64,000 bases of DNA from Nostoc sp. UHCC 0926 (GCF_028623165.1 NZ_CP117768.1:5274001-5338000); one strand, 5' to 3'. Shown: positions 9,861 to 18,879, counted from the stretch's first letter. Program-made: numbers and translations. The notes: a model not told the origin generated them from the sequence alone.

Positions 9861-10340
9861 TTACCGTCCTGTTTCACCTATCTGATCTGCATCGTCTGCT
9901 ACTCCATTGCGAAAGCGTACTTCTAAGCCGTGTTCTGGCTCCCAGGAACACTCAGCTATCAACTCAAAGGTAGCAATATGCAGGTCATACTCAACGTGGG
10001 GCGGCACATAGATATATGAGAAAGTAACCTCATCCCAGACCTGAATGGGATTAGCCAGCAGCGGCATTTCCTCATCTCCAATCATGTCACGATATACATC
10101 ATAATTTTGCAGCACCAGAGGAGCAGTGATACGTAACACATCGGGTGGCAAGGCTAGAGCTTGCCGAATAGCTTCACGCTGAAGCGATGAAAGTTCCCCA
10201 ATCTGCCCCTGTTCAAAATCCAGGCAAATCGGTACACAGCGATCGCCCAAAACAGCACATTGCGCTAAAGTCCAGTGGTTATCTTCGATTCTCATCTGTC
10301 CAAACTCAGCATCGTAGTAACTACTTGGGGGTTTCATCAT
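9861..10340 (-). CDS. Hypothetical acidic protein, DUF6985-like
   Basis: A 159-residue acidic protein starts MKPPSSYYDAEFGQM (two adjacent ATGs). It has no signal peptide or membrane segment. Beta-rich hydrophobic patches alternate with acidic turns, and WDEVTFSYIYVPP and ELIAECSWEPEHGLEVRF are distinctive. The layout resembles DUF6985 proteins, often found with polymorphic-toxin immunity clusters, but this is from memory and unverified. It ends only a few bases from the transposase remnant's right end. Function unknown. Confidence 0.65.
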   Translation of the reverse strand: MMKPPSSYYDAEFGQMRIEDNHWTLAQCAVLGDRCVPICLDFEQGQIGELSSLQREAIRQALALPPDVLRITAPLVLQNYDVYRDMIGDEEMPLLANPIQVWDEVTFSYIYVPPHVEYDLHIATFELIAECSWEPEHGLEVRFRNGVADDADQIGETGR

Positions 10341-10548
10341 CGAATGGTACTACCTTTATTCATCAAAATTATGAAAAAATATGTTGATCTTGTTCATAGT
10401 TAGATATTCTTGCTCAGTCCCTTACCAGTAATAAAATGCCCGTATGCACAAGTTTAAATTTTATTTTGTGCATTCAAGCACACTTTGCCGTGGATGGCTT
10501 TACTTGAGGGCAAGTTAAAGCAGATAGCCGAATTTTGACTAAATAGCG

Positions 10549-11541
10549 TCATTTCGTCCAGATACTTTGGTTGGCGATGGAACGCACCTCAATCCGTGTA
10601 GGCAGGATTTCGTCCTGGTAGGAACGATCAGCCACGGTTTGCAATGCACGGATATCGTCATCGCTGACCGGGCGTAGCTCTCGCGCTCCGCGCTGGGTAA
10701 TGGATTTGGAGGTATTCAGTGGCAAGCGCGACAGTTTCGCGTAAACCTGAGCATAGGCGTCTGGATTTGCGATCGCCCAATCATTGGCTTTGTTCAACCG
10801 CTTTAAAAAATCAGCGATCGCCGCCCGCTTGCCCGGATCGGCTAGGGCCTCGTCGCTTGCAGTGATTAACGACAATCCACTGTTGATGCCCTTACCGTCG
10901 CGCAGCACCCGCCCACCATTTTCCTGTGCCACGTAGAAGTAGGGATCGAAGGTCGCCCACACTTCGATCCTCTTGGATGAGAAAGCCGCAGCCGCATCAG
11001 TCGGCAGCACGAATTTAACCGTTACGTCAGTGCGTTTAAGACCAGCCTCTTCCAGCGCACCGTAGAGTTGGTATTGCGAGACACTGCCCCGCGCCGAGGA
11101 TACTACCACAGTCTTACCCTTCAGGTCAGCTACGCCTTTGATGGGAGAATCAGCCTGAACGATGATGCCAAGTCCTTCGCCCTTGCTGACCCTGGTTGCA
11201 AGGATCTTCAGCGGTGTCTGACCTACGGCTGCGGCCAAAACTGGAAGATCGCCGGCGGGCGCGGTATCGACTGCACCCACACGCAGCGCCTCAAACAAAG
11301 GTGCTGCCCCCTGGAAGCTTGCCCATTTGTATTTATACGGTACACCTTCAAGTGCATTGGCGGCTTCGACAAGGGCCCGCGTGCCACCGACTTGATCGCC
11401 TAGCACCACAGTGACTTGCGACAGATCAACAGTTGCCGTTTTTTGCGGGCTGGCTAGCTGCCCACACCCATACAGTCCTAGCAAAGGGAGGAATGCAGCA
11501 AACAGCATAAGTGTTTTGTTGGCATGGTTGAATTGAATCAT
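10549..11541 (-). CDS. TauA/SsuA-like ABC transporter substrate-binding lipoprotein
   Basis: The ATG at 11541 is chosen because AGGAG lies just upstream and a lipoprotein signal follows (LMLFAAFLPLLGLYGCGQ, lipidated Cys in LYGC). The 330-residue protein has the NMT1/SsuA fold: VVLGDQVGGTRALVEAANAL, WASFQGAAPLFEALRVGAVD, GDLPVLAAAVGQTPLKI, then DLKGKTVVVSSARGSVSQY. This family delivers aliphatic sulfonates, taurine or nitrate-like ligands to ABC permeases. No permease or ATPase gene is nearby, so it is an orphan receptor. It lies 25 bases downstream of an HD-domain gene on the same strand, suggesting one operon. Its local sequence appears more GC-rich than neighbours, a possible sign of transfer. 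Confidence 0.9.
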   Translation of the reverse strand: MIQFNHANKTLMLFAAFLPLLGLYGCGQLASPQKTATVDLSQVTVVLGDQVGGTRALVEAANALEGVPYKYKWASFQGAAPLFEALRVGAVDTAPAGDLPVLAAAVGQTPLKILATRVSKGEGLGIIVQADSPIKGVADLKGKTVVVSSARGSVSQYQLYGALEEAGLKRTDVTVKFVLPTDAAAAFSSKRIEVWATFDPYFYVAQENGGRVLRDGKGINSGLSLITASDEALADPGKRAAIADFLKRLNKANDWAIANPDAYAQVYAKLSRLPLNTSKSITQRGARELRPVSDDDIRALQTVADRSYQDEILPTRIEVRSIANQSIWTK

Positions 11542-11566
11542 GTTTGACTCCTGCACTCCGATATTT

Positions 11567-12160
11567 TTATGATTCCTGTTTTGTATGTTGACCCCAAGGT
11601 TCACGAGCGAAGATCCGATGTACCATCGGCTCAAAGAAAGTCAGCGGCAGAGTATCATAGTTTGGATCAAATGATTCTTGATCCCACTTATGGCAGAACT
11701 CAGTGGTGCAGTCAAAGTAAGGATGACCTCGAAACTTTTCTCTAGCATGGCGATCGCGTCCTGTATGATGCCAGAAATAATAGCCTTGGAAAATCCCATG
11801 ATGTTCAACTATCCAATGGGTAGATGGACTCACATAAGGTTTGAGGATGGCTGCTGCTAGCTGGGCGTGATTTTCCGGTGCTAGTAAATCACCAATATCA
11901 TGCAGCAACGCAGCTACCACGACCTCTTCTTGTGCCTCATCCCGAAAAGCCCGTGTTGCTGTTTGTAGCGAATGCTGATAGCGATCAATCAGATTTCCTG
12001 GATAACTTTCTTGCAAGTCAACTAAAAGTGTCAAGGCGCGATCTCCAACCTGATTCAACAAAGGCTTAGAGTGTTCCTGTAACAGCAAATAATCCTCTTT
12101 TGTTCCATCTGCCATTCTTGTATAGGTGGCAATAGGTCTTTTTGTAGATGAGTCTGACAT
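11567..12160 (-). CDS. HD-domain protein (COG4341/PhnZ-like)
   Basis: The 197-residue protein starts after a good AGGAG site. Metal ligands are visible in order: HSLQTATRA, VAALLHDIGD (the HD pair), ENHAQLAA, WIVEHHGIFQGYYF, and a late Asp in KWDQESFDPNYD. The pattern fits predicted HD phosphohydrolases and the related mixed-valence di-iron oxygenases such as PhnZ, which cleave C-P bonds. Being next to a sulfonate/phosphonate-type binding lipoprotein makes catabolism of an organic S or P compound attractive, but this is inferred. Confidence 0.85.
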   Translation of the reverse strand: MSDSSTKRPIATYTRMADGTKEDYLLLQEHSKPLLNQVGDRALTLLVDLQESYPGNLIDRYQHSLQTATRAFRDEAQEEVVVAALLHDIGDLLAPENHAQLAAAILKPYVSPSTHWIVEHHGIFQGYYFWHHTGRDRHAREKFRGHPYFDCTTEFCHKWDQESFDPNYDTLPLTFFEPMVHRIFAREPWGQHTKQES

Positions 12161-12281
12161 TACATTACTCCTGATGTAAACCTCAAAATTCTTTGTTTAT
12201 CCAATGCGAGTTATTTTTTGTAACTTAGTACAGCATTTAATTAATTTGTAGCGAATTAAATTTGACAATATCTTACAGTTT

Positions 12282-12491
12282 CAATGCATCTTGATGCAAT
12301 GTTAATGTGTCCCCCTACAATGTCAATGCATCTTGATGCAATGCTAATGCGTCCCTCTACAATGCCAATGCATCTTGATGCAATGTTAATGCGTCCCTCT
12401 ACAATGCCAATGCATCTTAATGCAATGTTAATGTGTCCCCCTACAATGCCAATGCATCTTGATGCAATGCTAATGCGTCCCCCTACAATAA
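12282..12491. repeat. Five-copy 42-bp tandem repeat
   Basis: Five head-to-tail 42-bp units begin at 12282, 12324, 12366, 12408 and 12450. Each contains CAATGCATCTTGATGCAATG, in which TGCATC and GATGCA form a small hairpin. Copies differ at a few positions only. Since 42 is a multiple of three, the array encodes a 14-residue repeat (MHLDAMLMRPSTMP), but nothing supports a real protein. It lies between the HD-protein promoter and the end of the HAD gene. Confidence 0.9.
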
Positions 12492-12569
12492 AAACGCTAC
12501 GCTTTTACGCAAAAGTGTACTTAGTTAAGCGATCTGGGTTAAATTTTCTTACATTACTCAACCTATAAA

Positions 12570-13214
12570 CTAATGGTGTGACAGCAAACAAGGCAGTTTG
12601 CACATAGAGTCAAAGACAGTTACTCCAAATGACTTTAGTAGAGTAGCCTCACTCTGATTGGTATACCCTAAAACTTTCATATTAGCGGCAACACCTGCAC
12701 GCACACCCAAAACACTATCTTCTACAACAGTGCAAGATGAAGGTTGAACTCCCATATTTTTAGCTGCATATAAGAATAAGTCAGGTGCTGGCTTCCAGCT
12801 TCCAATTTCATAGGAGCTAAAGATACGTCCTTCAAATCGAGGTAGTAAGTTAGTCACACGTAGAGCTAACTTAATTTTTTCCAATGGCCCACTGGAAGCA
12901 ACGCAGATAGGTAGATTGATTTCGTCTAAAGCCGCCTCTATCCCTTCCACAGGAAGCAGTTCACGCTCGAATGCTTCGGCAGTGCGGGCACGAAGCTGAG
13001 TCACAACAAAATCTTGCGGCAATTTCTGCTCAAGCCTTTGCTCAATGACAGCAACACAATCAGCCATTTTGCAACCCTTGAATAATAAAATGGCTTCTTC
13101 AAGCTCCAACGTGAGTCCGAATTCTGCGACAAGTTGGACAAGAACGCGATTGCCCAATGTCTCGCTGTCTACTAATACTCCGTCACAGTCAAAAATAACC
13201 AGTTCTGTTGGCAC
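12570..13214 (-). CDS. HAD-superfamily phosphatase (beta-PGM/YieH-like)
   Basis: A 214-residue protein with all HAD motifs: DCDGVLVDSE near residue 9 (nucleophile and general-acid Asp), VASSGP (motif II Ser), the Lys in GSWKPAPDLFLYAA, and VVEDSVLGVRAGVAANM (motif IV acids). A helical cap lies between motifs I and II. Closest in style to YieH/phosphoglucomutase-like subfamily members that dephosphorylate sugar phosphates; the substrate is not readable. It appears monocistronic. Confidence 0.9.
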   Translation of the reverse strand: MPTELVIFDCDGVLVDSETLGNRVLVQLVAEFGLTLELEEAILLFKGCKMADCVAVIEQRLEQKLPQDFVVTQLRARTAEAFERELLPVEGIEAALDEINLPICVASSGPLEKIKLALRVTNLLPRFEGRIFSSYEIGSWKPAPDLFLYAAKNMGVQPSSCTVVEDSVLGVRAGVAANMKVLGYTNQSEATLLKSFGVTVFDSMCKLPCLLSHH

Positions 13215-13720
13215 TCGTATTATTGATTTTTGGTCAACTATAGTAATCCTATTTGAAGTTAATGAAAATTATCGAACCGCCCTTCGGGTGACGCTCGATG
13301 ACTCGCTACCGCTACGCTAACAACAGTCGCCTACGGCGGGAAACCCGCCTACAGCGCTGGTTCACCAAGTCGCCAAAAGCGCCAAGAGGAGAAACAGAAA
13401 AGTTCATAAATCTAGGATTAGCTTTTTCAAGGTGACTTGTAAAATCTCTTTTTTCTCTCTGCACTCTTTGCGTCTGTGCGGTTAAAAAGTCTTTTGTTTA
13501 ACCACAGAGAACACAGAGTTAACAGGTTACAGCTATTTTCAGGTAAATAGACCACGCGGTAGGGGCGCAAGGCCTTGCGCCCCTACGACAGATGTGGTTC
13601 AAATACATGAAAACTACTGTAAATAGGAGTTTCTTGAGCTAAATTTTTACCCACCTTGAAAGGGCTAGTCCTAAATCTGTTCCCTATCATCTGTTACCTA
13701 TTCCCCAGTACCAGATATTG
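13215..13720. other. Repeat-rich intergenic region with a 28-bp perfect palindrome
   Basis: No gene is seen. The left half (about 13270-13370) is a mosaic of dispersed repeat fragments such as CGCTACCGCTACGCTAAC and TCGCCTACGGCGGGAAACCC. At 13559-13586 lies a perfect 28-bp palindrome, half-site GTAGGGGCGCAAGG, able to form a long hairpin. Its position beyond the aldo/keto reductase stop allows a terminator role, but there is no clear T-run. Confidence 0.6.
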
Positions 13721-14731
13721 CTATGGGCGACTGGCAGAGGCGGTTGGGTACTGATGTCCTAAGATGGGATGGGGTGTGTAAGGTTCTTCAAGGAACTTGC
13801 GTTCTTCATCGGAAAGCTTTAAATCCACCGCCTCCACTGCTTCTTTGAGATGCTCTATCTTACTAGCACCAACAATCGGAGCCGTCACACCCGGTTGATG
13901 CAACAACCAAGCTAAGGCAATTTGTGTTGGTTTAACACCGCGTTTTTGGGCTAACTCTACGACGCGATCAACTATTTGGAAATCCGAATCTTGATAGTAG
14001 AGATTGTGAGCAAATTCATCGGTTTTAGCCCGCACAGTTTCCCCATAGCTTTGCTTGCTGCGATTTCCCGCCAGAAAGCCTCGTGCTAGAGGACTCCAGG
14101 GAATGATCCCAATTCCTTGATCTAGAGATAAAGGTATCACCTCTCTCTCTTCTTCTCGATAAACTAAGTTGTAGTGATTTTGAATAGATATAAAGCGAGT
14201 CCAGCCGTGTTTGTCAGCCGTATAAAGGGCTTTGGCGAACTGCCATGCGTAAACACTTGAGATTCCTAAGTAACGAACTTTACCTGATTTGACTACATCA
14301 TGCAGTGCCTCTAGGGTTTCCTCAATTGGTGTTTCGTAGTCCCAGCGATGAATTTGGTACAAATCGACGTAATCTGTCTGTAGACGCTGTAATGAGGCAT
14401 CAATGCTATCAAAAATATGTTTGCGAGACAGCCCTTGATCATTGGGGCCATCACCGATTTTATTGAAGACTTTGGTAGCAATGACAACTTGATCTCTTTT
14501 GGCAAAATCCTTAAGCGCCCGTCCCAAGATTTCTTCGCTGGCACCTAAAGAGTAAACATCGGCGGTGTCAAAGAAGTTAATCCCCAATTCCAAAGCTAGT
14601 TTAATAAACGGGCGACTCTCTTCTTCTTCTAGTACCCATTCTCGCCATTTCCGAGAACCGTAGGTCATAGTACCCAGAGTAAGGCGTGATACTTTCAGTC
14701 CACTTTTTCCCAGATTTACGTATGTCGTCAT
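13721..14731 (-). CDS. Aldo/keto reductase
   Basis: A 336-residue NADPH-dependent (alpha/beta)8 oxidoreductase. The catalytic tetrad is readable: Asp and Tyr in NFFDTADVYSLGASEE, Lys in VVIATKVF, His in DLYQIHRWD. The nucleotide-binding C-terminal part includes IPWSPLARGFLAG and APIVGASKIEHLKEAVEA. It resembles YajO/YccK-type general reductases acting on aldehydes. Its start overlaps the stop of the upstream TPR gene by four bases (ATGA), so the pair is co-translated. Confidence 0.93.
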   Translation of the reverse strand: MTTYVNLGKSGLKVSRLTLGTMTYGSRKWREWVLEEEESRPFIKLALELGINFFDTADVYSLGASEEILGRALKDFAKRDQVVIATKVFNKIGDGPNDQGLSRKHIFDSIDASLQRLQTDYVDLYQIHRWDYETPIEETLEALHDVVKSGKVRYLGISSVYAWQFAKALYTADKHGWTRFISIQNHYNLVYREEEREVIPLSLDQGIGIIPWSPLARGFLAGNRSKQSYGETVRAKTDEFAHNLYYQDSDFQIVDRVVELAQKRGVKPTQIALAWLLHQPGVTAPIVGASKIEHLKEAVEAVDLKLSDEERKFLEEPYTPHPILGHQYPTASASRP

Positions 14732-16125
14732 ACTGTTTGCTCTACTTTTTGATAACGTTGTGATAGTTCTAAAGCAAGTTGAGAAGCTTGATGTGCTTCA
14801 TCGATGTGTCCTAGCTGGCTGTAAGTATTAGCTAATTCCCGCTGAATCACTGGAATATTGCCACGGGCAGCATTGCGCTTTTCCAGGACATTCAAGGCTT
14901 TGTGATACTGCCGATCGCGAATCAGTGCATCAAGATAAATTTGCTCAAATAAATCTCGTTGAGCATGAGATCCACCTGTGGAGTATAAATCGGGTAACAC
15001 TGGCTCTAGTTGAGCGATCGCCTTTTCCCAATCCCCACGAGCATGAGCAATCATCCCCCTAGCAGCTGGTACTCCTACCTCTAGCCAAGTACGCCGCACG
15101 TAGGGTAAGACTTTCTCTCCATGAGTTTGCATACTCTCTAACATCTGTACCGCCCAGTCATCTTTACCACCCCGCACGAGTGCATAGATATATTGCAAAT
15201 CCAGGAAGGCGAGGACGTGTTCGTGTAGCCGTGGTTGCAGGTAAGCAGCAAGTTCCTGCCAGCGCGAACCGACATCTACACCGCGTAACTCTAGCCGCAA
15301 CAATAATGCGATCGCATTAATCTGCTCGCGTCTATTGTCTTTTTCAGCACGTCCCCAAATGTTTCGGTCATAAATTTCTACTACCTTGGCAAAATTCTCT
15401 GCATCCAGGTAGTAAAGGGATGTGTGCCACCAAAGATGTCCGTAAAACACTGGGTTACCATATTCCCAGGTATCGCTGAGACTTTCCATTAAGGCGATCC
15501 CTTCATCTAAGCGCCCTTGAGTTTCTAACACATGAGCAAGGGCGTGGTGTGCCCAACGGTTATCTCGTTTCAGGGCGATCGCTTGCCTGGCATATGTTTC
15601 TGCTTCTGCTAAACGATGACACTCTTCTAGCCCGAAGGCCAACATTCCGTAGATATACGGGTTGTGACGATTGGCGGCGAAAACTTTTTCGGCAATTCGC
15701 AACATCCCTTGACTGTTACCGGAATTTCTATAGTGGTATTGGGCAACATGCAACGAGGCTAAATCGCGGGGATAGCTATCAGCGATCGCTTCATGATGGG
15801 CGATCGCTTGGGCAATATCTCGGTTTGCCCATGCTTGAATTGCAGCAACATAAAGTTTTTCGCGATCGTTAGCGTGGGTAAGGTTTGCCTTTGCCGTATT
15901 TAGATAACATGTCGCCTGAGTTAAGGCAACAGAGCCACCAGCAAACAGATAAAAGGCGGCAGCTTGAGCATTGGCGATCGCACAAACCGGATCAGCCTCA
16001 ACTGCTTTGAGAATAACCTGGGCATCGTTACCAACACACAGTAATTGATCAACAAAGCTATCGATGGCATTTACCGCTGCTGATGAGTCGGTAGTAATTT
16101 CGAGTTCAAATGCATCTTTTACCAT
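14728..16125 (-). CDS. TTC38-like tetratricopeptide repeat protein
   Basis: The ATG at 16125 is preferred to one 33 bases upstream because GGGAAA precedes it and relatives begin near MVKDAFELEITTDS. The 465-residue protein is built of helical TPR-like repeats across most of its length (for example RWAHHALAHVLETQGRLDEG). YIYGMLAFGLEECHRLAEAE and GHLWWHTSLYYLD are typical of the TTC38 family. It has no signal peptide. The family's function is unknown. The ATGA coupling to the aldo/keto reductase suggests a shared pathway. Confidence 0.85.
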   Translation of the reverse strand: MVKDAFELEITTDSSAAVNAIDSFVDQLLCVGNDAQVILKAVEADPVCAIANAQAAAFYLFAGGSVALTQATCYLNTAKANLTHANDREKLYVAAIQAWANRDIAQAIAHHEAIADSYPRDLASLHVAQYHYRNSGNSQGMLRIAEKVFAANRHNPYIYGMLAFGLEECHRLAEAETYARQAIALKRDNRWAHHALAHVLETQGRLDEGIALMESLSDTWEYGNPVFYGHLWWHTSLYYLDAENFAKVVEIYDRNIWGRAEKDNRREQINAIALLLRLELRGVDVGSRWQELAAYLQPRLHEHVLAFLDLQYIYALVRGGKDDWAVQMLESMQTHGEKVLPYVRRTWLEVGVPAARGMIAHARGDWEKAIAQLEPVLPDLYSTGGSHAQRDLFEQIYLDALIRDRQYHKALNVLEKRNAARGNIPVIQRELANTYSQLGHIDEAHQASQLALELSQRYQKVEQTV

Positions 16126-16227
16126 TGGTTTCCCAGAGCATTGCACTGCTACAAGCATAACTTTGCAAAAGCTAGGCTATAAACTACTGTATCTCAATCG
16201 TGTTATCGGAGTTAATAATGATTTGAT

Positions 16228-16383
16228 TAGGACTTACGCACACTCTACGATTCTTCTCTTCGAGACGCTGCGCGAAGGCGTCCTTGGCGTCTTCTCTGCG
16301 AGACGCTGCGCGTTGGCGTCAGCCTCTCGTAGAGATGGCGGTTCGATAAATTAAGCTTTTTGGCGATTTTTGCGTAAGTCCTA
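16228..16383. mobile_element. MITE-like element, 13-bp inverted ends and 5-bp target duplication
   Basis: The 156-bp element starts TAGGACTTACGCA and ends with its exact reverse complement TGCGTAAGTCCTA. It is flanked by TTGAT at 16223-16227 and again at 16384-16388, a 5-bp target-site duplication. The interior is GC-rich with two copies of GAGACGCTGCGCG followed by GGCGTC. It encodes nothing, so it must be moved in trans. Confidence 0.85.
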
Positions 16384-16408
16384 TTGATTAAGAATTTCGT
16401 ACAAATGC

Positions 16409-16723
16409 TCATGTGATGGCGATCGCTTTTCTCAAAATTAAGCAGTTTAGGAGTTGCGATCGCCTCTGAAAACGCCAAGACACACAACTACTTTTGTTGG
16501 TGTTAGTTTTTTCCAGAGGACAAGCAGCAATAATTTCTTTGGCTACTTTCTGAGCTAGTTCTATGTCCGGCGATGTTTCTACTGCGGATACACTATTGTC
16601 TACGTTAGGTGCTTGTGGTGTGTAGATAAAGAGAGCGATCGCTAAAACTATGCCTAAGAGAACAAAGTACGTAGGCGCAGCCCGCCATAGGCATCGCGAG
16701 TAAAATTTCTGAAGATTAGGCAT
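16409..16723 (-). CDS. Possible small membrane-anchored protein
   Basis: Starting at the ATG at 16723, the 104-residue frame has a basic N-terminus, one hydrophobic helix (YFVLLGIVLAIALFIY) and an acidic/helical outer part (SPDIELAQKVAKEIIAACPL). The codons for SRCLWRAAPT come from a dispersed repeat (GGCGCAGCCCGCCATAGGCA). The C-terminus after KSSCVSW looks non-native, so the gene may be truncated. Not recognised; may not be expressed. Confidence 0.4.
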   Translation of the reverse strand: MPNLQKFYSRCLWRAAPTYFVLLGIVLAIALFIYTPQAPNVDNSVSAVETSPDIELAQKVAKEIIAACPLEKTNTNKSSCVSWRFQRRSQLLNCLILRKAIAIT

Positions 16724-16854
16724 GATATAACAACTAACAAAATGCCAATTACCAAAGTTGGTATATAGTGCTTTACTAAACAGCGAAAGTTTTAAATGGT
16801 AATTTTTGTACCATCGTAGACATCGCTTCCAGACAAGATCCAATCAAAGCGGAT

Positions 16855-18174
16855 TTAGCCTTTACTTGACTGTGGAAGTAAGCCCAACTCTGCGTAAATT
16901 GGATGCACTATCTTTCTGATTTCGGGTAGTTGTCTACTAAAGAAATATGCTCCTAAAATGCAACAAATCCCGCCAAATAATAAAGCATTGGTAACACCCA
17001 GATGACCTGCCAATGTCCCAAAAAATAAATTACCAAAAGGTAAAATTCCTAAAAAACCAGTTGTAAATAGACTAGTTACTCTACCCCTTTTATTTTCATC
17101 AAGAAGAATTGATTGCATAAAATTATTTATTGAAGCCAGAGTTAGAGTATTATTCATACCTATAATAAACATGAATATTAGACAAATATCTAAATTGGTT
17201 GAGCGAGAAAAAACTATTAAACCTAAACCTAGAATTGCAGTAGAACTTGCTATAATCTTTCCCAATCCTATGACGTTTTTTCTGGAGATGAGATAAATAC
17301 CTGAAACTATAGAACCAAGTGCCGAAGCTGTCATCAAAAAGCCCATAGTTTCAGCATTACCCTTGAGAACTTCTTGAGCAAAAATCGGCACTAAATTAAC
17401 ATGAGTCATTCCCATAAAACAGATAATAATTTGTAATATCAATAAATATTTAATTGGCAAAAATTCGTATGCGTAAACAAACCCTTCTTTGAGGTTTTCC
17501 CAAATTTGGGATTTTTGAGTCAAGGAATTATTTATAATTGGGTTTACTTTGACAGTTAAGATTGCAGATAGAAAAGGTAGATAACTAATACTATCTACTA
17601 AAAAACAAGAAGCTGTACCAGATCGAGCAATTAGTAAACCCCCAATCATCGGACTAACAAACTTCGCTGTATTAATCAAGAATGAATGGCAAGCCATCGC
17701 ACTATAAGTATCTGATTTCTTATCCAAAAGTCTGGGAATAATTACCTGACGTGCTGGTAAATCGAAAGCTTTTACCGTTCCCTGAAGCGTACCGATGACA
17801 AGAATCCATGCAACATTGATGTTCCCACTAAGAGTTAGAAATGTTAGTGTAGAAGATAGTAGAATAGATACTAGCTGAGTAGTTAATAGGACATATCGTA
17901 AGTTCCAGCGATCTAGTAATACTCCTATCAAAGGAGTAATAATCAAGCCCATAGCTTGATTTGTAAATCCAGCCACACCAACTAATACAGCCGAATTAGT
18001 TATTTGATAAACTAGCCATACCAAAGCAATTTGAGTCATCCAAGACCCAAAAAAAGATAAGCTTTCTCCGATAACGAAACAAGAAAAATTTACGGATTTC
18101 AACGCAGACGGAAGTTCAAAAGAAACAAAGTTTAGCTTGCTTTTTTGGAAGTTATCTCTATTACTTGGTATCAT
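16855..18174 (-). CDS. MFS exporter, MFS_3 (EntS-like) type
   Basis: A 439-residue protein with about 12 hydrophobic segments. The start is supported by AGGGAAA upstream. The N-terminal half contains LSFFGSWMTQIALVWLVYQ and a loop GVLLDRWNLRYVLL typical of the MFS_3 group (enterobactin exporter-like and macrolide efflux proteins). No neighbouring biosynthetic genes indicate a substrate. Codon use is AT-rich, like the intergenic DNA around it, possibly reflecting acquisition. Confidence 0.9.
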   Translation of the reverse strand: MIPSNRDNFQKSKLNFVSFELPSALKSVNFSCFVIGESLSFFGSWMTQIALVWLVYQITNSAVLVGVAGFTNQAMGLIITPLIGVLLDRWNLRYVLLTTQLVSILLSSTLTFLTLSGNINVAWILVIGTLQGTVKAFDLPARQVIIPRLLDKKSDTYSAMACHSFLINTAKFVSPMIGGLLIARSGTASCFLVDSISYLPFLSAILTVKVNPIINNSLTQKSQIWENLKEGFVYAYEFLPIKYLLILQIIICFMGMTHVNLVPIFAQEVLKGNAETMGFLMTASALGSIVSGIYLISRKNVIGLGKIIASSTAILGLGLIVFSRSTNLDICLIFMFIIGMNNTLTLASINNFMQSILLDENKRGRVTSLFTTGFLGILPFGNLFFGTLAGHLGVTNALLFGGICCILGAYFFSRQLPEIRKIVHPIYAELGLLPQSSKG

Positions 18175-18327
18175 GAATGTTTCCCTGTTTAAAAATTATT
18201 GCGGCCCTGTTTTTTCAAAATAGACTTCACTTGAAAATATGAACTAGTAGTTTGTAATGAGTGATTTATTACTAAATTTCACTGGCTATAGCTGAATGGC
18301 ACTAAGTTAAGATACAGCCCTTGCCCT

Positions 18328-18450
18328 GACTGGTTAAGAGCCTCAAGACTCTTAACCAGTCAAGGAAGCAGCAGCCCACAGGAATACATTCCCAGTCTTA
18401 AGACTCTTAACGAGGCGACACAAGCCTTTGGGCTTTTCCTTTAACCCATT
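18328..18450 (+). ncRNA. Candidate structured small RNA
   Basis: A perfect 13-bp stem (GACTGGTTAAGAG with CTCTTAACCAGTC, 8-base loop, 18328-18361) is followed by AAGGAAGCAGCAGCCCACAGG. Next come an AGTCTTAAGACT palindrome, a related CTCTTAACGAGG, and finally a short hairpin AAGCCTTTGGGCTT with a T-rich tail near 18430-18445 resembling a terminator. No reading frame fits. AAGGAAGCAGC is shared with SRP RNA but the GNRA loop is absent, so I do not call it SRP. It could also be an end fragment of a transposon-associated RNA. The rest of 18175-18879 has no gene. Confidence 0.35.
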
Positions 18451-18879
18451 ACGCTTGGAAAAGATAATTTGCACGGACGAGGACATTAGTAGACAATACG
18501 GTTCAGTTAAGGTTATTGGTGTAGATAATTTGTCTTTGAAGACGCGATGAATCGCGTCTCTACATCAGGGTTTTGGGCTTATCTGAACTGTATTGCATTA
18601 GTAGAGACATTCCATTGCAACGTCTCTACTATTTTTTTGATGGAGTTTTAGCAGACTTACATATCACCAGCCCTGAAAGAGTATTAGCAAAGCTTAATGT
18701 TTGTAACACAGAAAGTTTGTATGCTTAGTATTACAACAAAAAATAGCGACAATATGACTAGAATATGTATCATACCATGTCTGGTCGAATACCCACAATT
18801 CTTACAAATCAACCCCCAACCCCTACCGCCAAGCAGCAAAGGTTTGGGGTGGTTGATGCTCAATTAAGTACAGGTGAGA

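Noticed and set aside
12282..12491. CRISPR array
   Set aside because: Units are contiguous 42-bp repeats without distinct spacers, so this is a simple tandem repeat.
12284..12568. 94-codon open frame over the 42-bp repeat
   Set aside because: It exists because the unit is a multiple of three. There is no ribosome site, and the non-repeat tail is not protein-like.
18350..18375. SRP (4.5S) RNA call
   Set aside because: AAGGAAGCAGC matches the SRP consensus, but the preceding GGTCCGGAA apical part is missing and the flanks do not pair as SRP.
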